DNA of 64,000 nucleotides from contig OU015568.1 of assembly GCA_907165135.1 (NCBI GenBank), positions 1,868,501 to 1,932,500 of the forward strand, given 5' to 3'. Both the position numbers and the translations under genes were made by a program. The notes under the pieces are model-generated. The model was given only the letters and a program-made list of their open reading frames with translations. It had not been told where the DNA came from and ran no database searches. This document shows positions 55,338 to 64,000 of this stretch, one piece after another. The DNA comes from Oikopleura dioica (taxonomy: Eukaryota > Chordata > Appendicularia > Copelata > Oikopleuridae). Positions within the stretch are counted from its first letter, which is position 1; each line of letters begins with the position of its first letter.

Positions 55338-57467
55338 ATGATCGTTAGGTTTACCCTTCTCCTTTTAACGGGAAGTTTTGCAATAGAATTGGACCTAAGC
55401 AAAAGCGAGGAAGAATGCCTTGATAGATTCATCAAGAAACGATCACTAGAGATATATTACAGGGATAAAAAACAAACTTGGGATGAAGCTCGCAATGAAT
55501 CCTTGGAAAAGGTAAATGAGGTCTACGCGCAAGTTCTGAGCATGATAAACGAATCGCCCGAACAAAAAGTGGTTCAATCTTCCGGAGATTATTGCTACTT
55601 CCTCATGGGGACCATGGAATCTGAAATCGACAGCACGATTAATTCCTGCACCTCCCAGGGGCTCGCTCTTCCATTTGAAAACGTCCCGATCGGAGAAATC
55701 TATCCTCAACTGAATAAAGAAAGAAAACCCCTGTCCAAGGAAATACAATCTCGAATGAAAGCAGTAACATCACTGACTGCATTACACTCTGAACGGGTCT
55801 GGATAGCTAACATCGTCCAGGACGGCTTCGAAGGATGGTACAATCAGAACAACAAGCTTGGAAGTATCCTGGATATCAAGCCGAAGAAATACGCTTTTAA
55901 AAATCCTTGTAACCCATCGTGGGTGGCTAGTCACTTTGATGACAGCAACAAAAAATTCGAACCGTGGGTCCGATCGACTGGAGAAGAAAAACGCCCCTTC
56001 ACATGCATCAGAGATACGACGCAAGAATGGAACTTCCAGAGAAAAGAAATCATCCAAGTGCCCGAAAGACAGCGAAAACACTTCCCCGCATTCATGGGCA
56101 ATGAAACTCGCATCGTTGTTCATCAATACTGCGATCCCCCGCAAATGACAAAAGACAGAGAGACTTGTCTTCCATGGAAAAAGAACTGGATGAAGGTTGA
56201 AGCAATTCGAGATACTTTGCGAAGGAAAAATTTAGCCGTCAAAATAAATGAAAAATGCGAGAAGGATGAGAGAGGCACGGAGCATTGCACGTGGGATGAT
56301 GAAATCTTTTACGAATTCATGAGACTTGGATGGGTGAAAGATTCGAAAAATGGAAAGGCTGGTCACTGTGGAATGATTGATCGCCCGGTCAACGAATGTA
56401 TTCAGGCTAGGCTTTGACTAACAGTATAAAAAGGGCCTTGTGGCCTTGTTCATGTTTCACCTTTCTGCATGTGTGACCTTGTTCATCCCGTGCACGATGT
56501 AGCCTTACTTAGAGCTAATACTCATCTCGAGCTTATCAATCATAAAAAGCCTAAACCAGATTAAAGATTCAAAATACGTTCTTCAAGAATGCATCCCCTG
56601 TCCGAGGGTATGCGACGTAGAAGATGGCTGGTATCCGAGAATGCTGAAGAGTGTACCGGTAAAGAACATGGGACAATATCAAGGCGAATACGAAGACTTG
56701 GCCGTTTGTAGTAAAACATTCGGAAAAGACAAAGGTTCAGAACGACTGAATGCAACAGAGGCCTTTCAATTTTGCTTCAATCTTGGCTGTAAGTAAAAAT
56801 ATTGGGAAAACAACTGATGATTTTTAGCGTTCCTTGCGAATCCGCAATCATTAAAGATGGACATGGAGATGTGCTGGATAGGCGACACATGGCTGGATGT
56901 AGAATACCTTCAAGAAAGCGGAAATCCCGGCTGGTTTGCTAGAACAAAGCCGCCGATGATGAGCAGAATCCGAACTGCACCAGAGATTTACAACAATTTT
57001 AACACGATATTTGATACGTACGCGAAGGTATACCAGTTCAAAAAATTATTCAATCAGTACATCGAGTTCTTAAGAAAATTATAAAAGAATTCATCGATAC
57101 AAAAAACGCTCAGACAAAGGCAAACAATCCTGACGAACTCCAAATGTATCATGGGGACCTTCCACCTAACAGATTTAAAATCCCACCAGTTGGAACATTC
57201 GCGATCTCACACCAACTGACTAAAGATGGGGATGTGAAGTATGTACTGAAAGATGCTACAGGAAGGCCAACACTCGGATCACCTGTTTGTGAGATGGGGC
57301 CGAAAACGGACGAAGATCTTTACTGGGGTAAGTTCTAAATGAGGTTTTTCGCGCAACGAAGCCAAAATTATGAAAAAGAACAGGTAATCGAAAACTAGGA
57401 GTTGCGGTCGTATGTGACTTCTGCAGGAAGTAGATACCGCGGAAATCAAAGAAGTTGCTTGGATTGA
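55338..57467 (+). CDS. secreted protein with C-type-lectin-like modules
   Basis: Model join(55338..56405,56560..56788,56828..57027,57075..57327,57427..57467), 596 aa. A signal peptide (MIVRFTLLLLTGSFA) is followed by a long Cys-bearing region. Stretches such as SGDYCYFLMGTM, SERVWIANIVQDGFEGWYN and KRPFTCIRD resemble divergent C-type lectin folds (opening Cys, W-I-G-like core, closing Cys). A second similar unit includes EMCWIGDTWLDVEYLQ. No intact EPN/QPD calcium-sugar motif is visible, so sugar binding is unproven. The first intron needs a GC donor (CAG|GCTAGG) to avoid a stop; the rest are GT-AG. The long first exon is secure, the join to the later exons slightly less so. Confidence 0.65.
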
Positions 57468-58096
57468 CGATGATGATGGCGATTAAAATTGTGCACTTCT
57501 TGCATAACTTCAAAGAAAGCAATGGATAATTAATCGAAATGGAAGCTCGTGTTCACCCGTTCAAAAATACCCTCCATTTTATGATAAGCAAGCAGAAAGA
57601 AAGCGAATACTATTCTAGCTAAGATTTTTCACGTGAGTCGAATACTTTCCAAAAATAGACGCATAAAACATATTCACCACATCAGACGGTCGAAAATATC
57701 AGGAAAACCCCAAGTCGTTAACTCGCGGTCATTCCTGTGGTTAATTGCTATTTGGAGAAAGTGCATGCGCAGAGGATTCTGAGTCAAGCCACTGCCCCCG
57801 AAAAGGGTCAACGGTCACTGTTTACCTGTTTGTGGTCATTTTACTGAGCTCCGAGGCCAGAACCTTAATAAACTCATAACTATCATTCTGTTTGCTTTTG
57901 AATCGTATATAAAGACGACAAGGGTCCAAATCAATTTACTTTTTTATCAGAAAAAACGCAAAAACCAGAATGCTCATGAGCCAAGGCCTTGTTTGCGAAG
58001 AGATAAAACAGAATGGACAGTTGCTTTATAATCAGACGAAGATTCCTGGAATGATCTCATTTTCAACTAAAATAAGAAGAAACAAGAAAATTACTT
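57468..58096. other. intergenic region
   Basis: About 630 bp between the lectin-like gene and the LPMO gene. No supported exon was seen. A TATATAAAG near 57906 is a possible TATA element for the LPMO gene about 190 bp downstream. Confidence 0.45.
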
Positions 58097-59203
58097 ATGA
58101 AACTTTTGAGTGCCTGCATTGCTGGTGCCCTTGGACATGGGTAAGAAACAACTTTTTATGATCTCCTTTTAACCCCTTTTCAAGTCGTCTTATGGAGCCC
58201 CCAGCACGAACTTCCTACGCTCTCAACATGAATGACCCTTCCATCGCCAACAACGCCGATAAGATTACCTTCTTGTACGATGACAATGCCCTTTTCTGCG
58301 GAGGGACCAGTCACCAGATCTCCCAGGGCTACAAGTGCGGAAAGTGCGGCGACGCTTGGGATCTTCCTCGACCTAGGGACTACGAGTGGGGAGGCAAGTA
58401 TGGCCGCTCCGGAGTTATTCCTCGGGTTTACTCGATGGGATCTGAAATTGAACTCACTGTCCAGGTAAGATTAAACCCAAAGGCCCTTTTTCTATTCTTA
58501 GATCACTGCTCATCACATGGGCTGGTTCGAATACTCTCTCTGCAAAATGAGCGAAACCGACATCACCGAGCCCGAAAACTGCTTCAACGACCCAAAGGAT
58601 CTTCTTGTCTTTGACGACGGAGAAACTCGATGGAACATTCCCGGCACCAACGTTGGCGGCGATCCTGTAAAGGGTGGCTGGTGGTACACTCGGTAAGAGT
58701 ATGATAAAGAGACTGAGCGCATCATTTGTTAAAAAGAATGGCACGACTTCCAGAAGGCTTGACTTGCGATCACTGTGTCATCCAGTGGCGCTACCACACT
58801 GGAAACTCGTGGGGCTGCGACCACGAGACCCAAGTGTGCGGAATGGGCGAGGGTTACCAAGAAGAGTTCTACGGCTGCGCTGACATTCAAATCATCGATG
58901 GCGTTGTCGACAAACCAGAAGAAGAAAAAGGGGTATGCAAACAGTTTATTTCACGAGCTCAAATAAACGATAATTTTAGCTAGATATCGCTGAGTATTGC
59001 AACAAAGTCGGCGCTGGAATCCACCCGCACCCAGGTAAAGCTTTTCTTTGATATCCTCAACGAAAAATTTTAAAGAATCCTGCGAGGCGTACATTGAATG
59101 CTCCGGCTTTGCCAATAGCGTGCTCCGCTGCGCAGATGGGCTTTTCTTTAATCCAAAAGTCAGTGCATGCGACTGGGCTGCAAACGTCCAGTGCGATCTA
59201 TAA
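58097..59203 (+). CDS. AA15 lytic polysaccharide monooxygenase with CBM14
   Basis: Model join(58097..58140,58185..58464,58502..58692,58737..58932,58980..59034,59076..59203), 297 aa, all GT-AG. A 14-residue signal peptide (MKLLSACIAGALG) ends just before HGRLMEPPARTSY, so the mature protein would start with the copper-binding His of the histidine brace. A second His lies in ITAHHMGWFEY (about residue 113). Other AA15 features are LFCGG, CGKCGD and YEWGGKYGRSGVIPR. A C-terminal CBM14/peritrophin-A module (about 240-295) has six cysteines, ending in CDWAANVQC. AA15 enzymes use copper and an oxygen co-substrate to cleave crystalline chitin or cellulose; CBM14 binds chitin. The substrate here is unknown. 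Confidence 0.92.
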
Positions 59204-59407
59204 ACCAAAGATCAAAGAGTCTGTTCCGATTTATTTTTGCTTACACTTGTCAATTCAATTTATCCCAGCTTTTCCCCCACTGAAAATAAATGTCCTTACT
59301 TTGTGTTCACCAAATCGATTTTTCTCCTTTCTTCAAATTGCATTTCCGGCCAGAGGGAAATCAAAAAATTTCCTGACGCGTCTCTTTTTTATGTAGAGTA
59401 TCTAAAG

Positions 59408-59831
59408 ATGACGACTACAACGGAGCGAAACATTATCAAGTCAAAGTCCAAGTCCAGGGCTTTGAGCAAGACTAAGACTCCTGAGAGACGAGGAAGATCA
59501 AGGAGCAAACGGTAAGAGAAAATCATTCAACAGAAAAGTCAGTGAGAATAGGAGCAAATCTCGAAGAGCTCTCAATCGCCACAAAAGTGCGACCCGGTTT
59601 TCTGATGCTACCCAAACGCTCGAACTTGGGGACGCTAACGATTCGAACCTGCTTTCTGTCAAGCCTTCTCCCAAGTATTACTTTCAAAATTCATCTGAAA
59701 TGACTTTTTCTTTCAGAAAAATTAAGAAGCAACGGCACCGATCAAGATCAAAATCAAACCGAAGAAGCTCAAGTATGGTCCTCAGAGTCGCAAAACTCTC
59801 GATTTCTGACGGAAATGATTTCTATTTTTAA
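59408..59831 (+). CDS. small Ser/Arg/Lys-rich basic protein
   Basis: Model join(59408..59511,59552..59674,59717..59831), 113 aa, GT-AG introns of 40 and 42 bp. The sequence is dominated by KSKSKSR and RSRSKR type repeats flanking a short acidic centre. This suggests a nuclear, RNA- or DNA-binding protein, but no RRM or other fold is present. It begins 205 bp after the LPMO stop on the same strand, so joint transcription followed by trans-splicing is possible in a larvacean; no direct evidence is seen beyond TATGTAGAG just upstream. AATAAA follows the stop. Confidence 0.65.
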
Positions 59832-60072
59832 ATAAACACCCGATAGGAATACTCATTTAACACGATTTTCGAACTTTGAAAAATTTATTATCGATGAGTA
59901 AAAACAGTATAAAAGTATTTGTCTCTTCATGAAAATATAAATTAATATTGAGACGCTCAAGCAGGTAAGATAAAGGCTTTCAGCAGCATAAGGCAGCGCA
60001 TGTGTATAGATATCTTTTTTCTTGTTTTATGAAGAATGATGTGGTATAAAAATATAAAAAATGTGGGTTTAA

Positions 60073-62708
60073 TTAGAGATGTTGGAGATTTAACACTGTT
60101 GTTGGTTCGTCAGAAGTTACTGCTAATGAGTCGACGGTGAAGGTGTCGACTCGTTCTTCAGTGATCGGTTCGTTTGGCGGATTCTTAGAAGACTAAAAAC
60201 GCGATTTATTCGAATGATAGGGCTGAAAATGGTACCTGTTCTTGGATGATTCCAAGGACCTGGTCTAGATGGCAGAGATTGCTCAGAAGCACTTCGAGCT
60301 CTGGTCGGCCTTCTCCAACTGCGTTGGGTGGAGACAATGGAGGAACAGCTTCAGTGCTGAAAAATGATTTTAAGAACTGTTTGTGAGAGAAAGAAACGAA
60401 TTACCATCCAGTGTTCTTGTAGATTTCACGAGTCTTATCAATGCACGCCCGGGAGAGAAGTCGCATAGAATACAGGATGGAAGTTTCATGTGATTTATCG
60501 ATCTAAAATTGATAAAAATCTTGATCATTGAGAAACGGTACATTTGATCCAGCAGTTTGAGGACGCGAAGTGGAAGAAAGGGATGTTGGAGGGCGAGATG
60601 AAGCCGCAGTGGATGGTCGTTTACTGCTGTTGCTCGGAGTTGGAGGACTTTTGATGGTGGCTCGTTGGCTGACCCTGCCTCTTGGTGTGCGGAGATTGCT
60701 GGTGTTGGAACGAGTCAGACTGGTTGATCGGGCAATTGAGGTCTTAATTGTGTGAGTTCGAGGAGTTCATGAAAGAAGGATTGTTAGAATCATTTGTACG
60801 CTTATTGGCATTATTTAACTTAATTTTTAAATAAGACAGATATTTTAATTATGGTGCGTGTGAGAAACAATACCTTCGAAGCAACAGAGCGACCCTCTCT
60901 CATGGATTGGCTCATCGTTGGAGGTCGTGACATCTTCGGATCCAGGCTCATTCTTGGCTTCGATATTTTCAGAGATGTTCCCGTGCCAGCACGGGTGAGG
61001 CTTGTCGACCGATTTGTGCCTGTGGTAGATCCTTGATTCGTTATTTTCGGATTTCTGAAACCCAAGTTTTACGAAATAAACATCAAGAAAACGAACCTTC
61101 CGCGAGGATGAGGAGCTACTTTCTTGTCAGTATCAACATCATGCGAGAAGCTTCGTCCTCTGGTCTTGTCATCGCTCATCATTCTCGCTCGTGGCTTCGA
61201 CAAACTTTCTAACCTCGCCGAGACTCTTCTGTTCTCTACTTTGGGCTTTGGAACTGTCTTTAGTGGAGCCATTTTCTTCTTTTCTGCGTCTTTCTCTTTA
61301 TCAAGTCCAAGCGCTCTATTTCTCTGCAGAAGCATAGCTCGTGTCATTCGTATGTGGGGATTGGAGCCTTTTGTCCTTGGATTTTCTTAAAGGGAAATTG
61401 AAAAGAAGAATAAACGAAGGTTTTTGCCTGATTTCTGACGGGAATCACGAGTGATGGTGATCTTGCCTTCTTTACATTTTTCAAGGCGCTCTTTTGCTTT
61501 TTGCCTAAACAACACTTTTAGCAACGATAATAAAAAACGGGCATTTACCTGATGTCTTCTAAATTTTCATCTTTTGCCTCAGATTGCCTACTTTCTGCCG
61601 CCGCATTTCGATCAAACCACTCACTGACTCGATGCGAAACATCTGTTGGAACAGCATAATCTTCAGCGCTTTCCGTTGCCGAGTTTTGATCCCTCTGTTC
61701 TTCGCTGCTTTTTTCGTTTTCTTTGTCATCGTCGTTCACATCACTATCAATTTCGATTCCGTCGAGTTCTTGGCTATCGTTGTGAGGATTTGGGTTCTCG
61801 TCGAGTTTTCCTTCGATCATCGAGTCATAGAGTGCTCGACGGTCTCGGACGTCAGGTATAAATATGGTTGATATTAAATGAATTTATTTATGCAACTTGA
61901 AGACATGAGTTCGTATAATATGAACCAGTATCTGAATCAAGTCGAAGGGTGTAAGTCCCAGCTTCAGAAGGCTGTGATGCTCGATCTTCATCTGTAACAA
62001 GATCTTCAGTTGTCAGTGGCATATCAGAGCTTTTGATGGATAAGCAATATCCAAAACTAGTAAATAAGTGTATCAGTAGTATGTTAGAATAAAAAGTCAT
62101 TAAATTACCTCCCATCATTACGTTAATGAACGAAATTAAGCTCTCATTTTATCCTCACATTATCCCCTAATTAACGATAAAACGGAAAACAAGACCCAAG
62201 ATAATCTTATGGTTTCAATAACTTATCGAGTAGTTCTCCTATCCATTTCCTGGAAGTCGTATGATTCGAATTCTGCCGCCTTGCCGCCAGTCTACTCCTT
62301 CTCTTTTCCGATTTTTCTCTCAAAATGGCCGCGGCACTCTGAAGCGTCGAAGAATCAGATTGACTCTTATTCTCGTTTATCGTAACGTCAAAAGAAAGGC
62401 CGCCAGTTTTCTTCGGTCTAGTCACTTGGGCTTTACAACTATAATTACACCTGATGGATAGCAAAAGAGCTCGAAGCGGATATCTTGAAATATCGCCAAA
62501 AGACTTTAGTCTGCTTCTTTTGTCTCTTTTTGTCGAAAATTATTTATGACACTTGTTGCATCTTGCTGCAAACAACAAGGAATGAAAACAACTACAAAGC
62601 CCCTTTCCTTGCTTTTGCAAGTTCCTCTCTTCGTTTCATTTCGTTCTTTTCTTCTGCGGTCAGGTCACTGGGTATCTCAAAAAAGGCAGAACGCGAGTGC
62701 TGGGCCAT
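60073..62708 (-). CDS. CEP170-like centrosomal/microtubule protein
   Basis: Model complement(join(60073..60192,60236..60356,60405..60502,60542..60742,60874..61054,61097..61385,61428..61504,61549..61843,61926..62029,62223..62438,62602..62708)), 602 aa. The pieces SEAGTYTLRLD, GGLSFDVTI, the acidic stretch before VSEWFDRN, the basic Ser-rich region (SMREGRSVASK) and a helical C-terminus (LLSNLCHLDQVLG) resemble the CEP170 family. No FHA domain is present, so this is a short form or a diverged relative; the assignment is moderate. One intron is GC-AG (61427, GCAAAAA) and one appears GG-AG (62601). TTCCTTTAG lies directly before the first exon, a good spliced-leader acceptor candidate. All eleven exon phases close exactly. 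Confidence 0.65.
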
Positions 62709-63342
62709 TCTAAAGGAAGAATGTTTTGGGAATTCAATTTTTTCTCTTCAATTTCAGGCAAACAAAGGGGGCTGGTTCGCGCCCCCATGGATTCATTAGG
62801 AATTCACACATTTGCCACATTCCTAATAAGAGGAAAAAAGAAGGCTAGGAAATGAATACTGATGAGTTTTCTTTTCTCACTAAAAATGATGATTAGCAGA
62901 TTTTATGGGACGCTGAAGCTGAATATGCGGATGAACTATAATAAAAATTGCTTTTGTTGTGTTTGAATTTTATTGGTATTTTCAGTAATTGAGATTCGTG
63001 TGCATATGTTTCAATAGATTTTGTAAAATATAAAAATAGACTGTAACAGATTGAAGTCATCACAGTGTTCGTTTGGTATGTGCTGAGTATTCGTTGAAGA
63101 GGGAAGGGATTGCGGATGGAGGCAAAAGTAGACCTGAAAGAACATTAACAAGGACAAAATGAATTCAATGCTGGACGCGACAAACTATGTCTGAAACCTG
63201 AGTCAAGGCCGGAAAGAGCTCAAATGAAAAGCGACTCAGGTTTTTTGCACAGGGTGACGCTCCTTTTTTAGAGTCTGTAATACAGACTCTGTATCTTATA
63301 GTCTATAACTTATAGACTATAAGTTATAGACATGATCACCTT
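62709..63342. other. intergenic region with palindromes and a small element
   Basis: This lies between the 5' end of the CEP170-like gene and the 3' end of the RING gene. It includes the second copy of a miniature inverted-repeat element (63184-63256). A run of palindromes follows at 63272-63333 (AGTCTGTAATACAGACT and a TATAGTCTATAACTTATAGAC inverted pair). Confidence 0.6.
63184..63256. mobile_element. small inverted-repeat element, copy 2
   Basis: The arms AAACCTGAGTC and GACTCAGGTTTT enclose a short AAAGAGCTCAAATGAAAAGC centre. They match the arms of the element at 41517-41630, with part of the centre missing. Confidence 0.65.
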
Positions 63343-64000
63343 TTAAAGATAAAGTTCGATACGGTCCTTGAGCGCGTAAAGCTTCCGACACTTTGGGCAA
63401 TGGTTAACTTTCGATTGTGGATGTGGCAGGCGATCGTAATTGCCCGATTTGGCGGACATTTCAAGGCAGCCGTTACAAAAAGGATGGCCACATGGTGTTG
63501 TCATGACTTTCTTTCCAGCTTTTTTAATGTCTGACAACGATTCCATACAAATGCCGCAAGAAAATGACTCGTCCTCGTTTTCGTCTTCTTCTTCACTTAG
63601 ATTTTCTTTCTTCACATTGTCTCTTAGTAGGATTTTCGGGCGCTTGAAATGAGGGGGCGGCATTGGCAGTGGTTCGCGCACCGAGCCGAGCAATCTAAGC
63701 CCAGAAAAGCCCATGAAGGTGGCAGCGAATTTTTGAGCGACCGGAAGCGGATCGCTGATGATATGAGGATGGATTTGGCTGACGCGATCTTTTATCTTGA
63801 TTGAGCCGCGGACTTGAGGCTCGTCTTCGTCGTCTGGAATCTCAATGATACCATCTTCGTTTGGCTGGATCTTTTTGTGCTTGTTTGGAGGTGGAATGGT
63901 CGGTTCTTGAATAACTGGGTCATCCTCAGAGTCGGAGAGGAGAATCACGTGGTTCTTGATGCCGGATGGGCCGGGTTGATCAATGTCAATTGGCTCATCG
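63343..64000 (-). CDS. RNF4-like RING finger protein (5' end outside window)
   Basis: The frame is open from the window end to TAA at 63343. About 218 residues are visible. A C-terminal C3HC4 RING is CGICMESLSD...TTPCGHPFCNGCL...CPKCRKLY. Upstream are two hydrophobic-acidic motifs typical of SUMO-interacting motifs, VILLSDSEDD and IIEIPDDEDE, and possibly PIDID. RING plus clustered SIMs is the layout of SUMO-targeted ubiquitin ligases such as RNF4. Those enzymes ubiquitinate SUMO-modified nuclear proteins. Human RNF4 is 190 aa, so little may be missing. The start codon is not in the window. Confidence 0.85.
   Translation of the reverse strand, partial: DEPIDIDQPGPSGIKNHVILLSDSEDDPVIQEPTIPPPNKHKKIQPNEDGIIEIPDDEDEPQVRGSIKIKDRVSQIHPHIISDPLPVAQKFAATFMGFSGLRLLGSVREPLPMPPPHFKRPKILLRDNVKKENLSEEEDENEDESFSCGICMESLSDIKKAGKKVMTTPCGHPFCNGCLEMSAKSGNYDRLPHPQSKVNHCPKCRKLYALKDRIELYL

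Noticed and set aside
1-64000. CRISPR arrays, rRNA genes or bacterial operons
   Set aside because: Introns, polyadenylation signals and animal gene families throughout show eukaryotic DNA. No regularly spaced direct repeats or rRNA-like segments were seen.

Overview
This window is animal nuclear DNA, most probably from a larvacean (appendicularian) tunicate such as Oikopleura. The evidence is the extreme compactness: most introns are 30-60 bp, intergenic gaps are often a few hundred bp or less, and genes lie on both strands. Genes of animal type occur (GAS2, FLVCR, CEP170-like, MTHFD1, HS3ST, Gal3ST). An unusual share of introns can only be spliced in frame with GA, GC or GG donors, which is a known larvacean trait. 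The species call is inference. All exon models were built by hand from reading frame, phase and homology, without transcripts.

Layout. 1-2.5 kb: the tail of an unknown gene (+), a small single-pass membrane protein (+) and an HS3ST-like sulfotransferase (-). 3.8-9.2 kb: an FLVCR/SLC49 transporter (+), then a kinase joined to a papain-like domain (+) whose fourth exon is preceded by a TTAA-flanked inverted-repeat element. 9.7-11.6 kb: GAS2 (-), with a two-EF-hand gene (+) nested in its largest intron. 13.5-21 kb: an unknown secreted protein (+) and a long type II membrane protein with kelch-like repeats (+). 21.1-23.3 kb: a small secreted peptide and a tail-anchored Ser/Arg-rich protein (both -). 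26.9-29.8 kb: a large secreted trefoil-domain protein (+). 30.8-37.0 kb: a complete C1-tetrahydrofolate synthase (+) whose introns hold two inverted-repeat elements. 39.1-42.8 kb: an A20/AN1 zinc-finger protein (+), again with elements in its introns. 44.3-51.1 kb: three tandem BTB-BACK-kelch copies (+), one or two of them decayed. 51.2-55.0 kb: Gal3ST, a small secreted protein and a small multipass protein (-), with another small secreted protein (+) among them. 55.3-59.8 kb: a C-type-lectin-like secreted protein, an AA15 lytic polysaccharide monooxygenase with a CBM14 module, and a Ser/Arg/Lys-rich protein (all +). 60.1-62.7 kb: a CEP170-like protein (-). 63.3-64 kb: the 3' part of an RNF4-like RING protein (-), running off the window.

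There is no operon-like pathway. Several products are secreted or Golgi/extracellular-matrix enzymes (two carbohydrate sulfotransferases, the LPMO, trefoil and lectin-like proteins). They would fit an animal that builds a mucopolysaccharide and cellulose house, but that link is inference. The parts that most deserve a second look are the recurrent GA-AG introns, the kinase/papain-like fusion, the intronic foldback and hAT-like elements, the gene fragments captured inside a broken BTB-kelch copy, and the LPMO.
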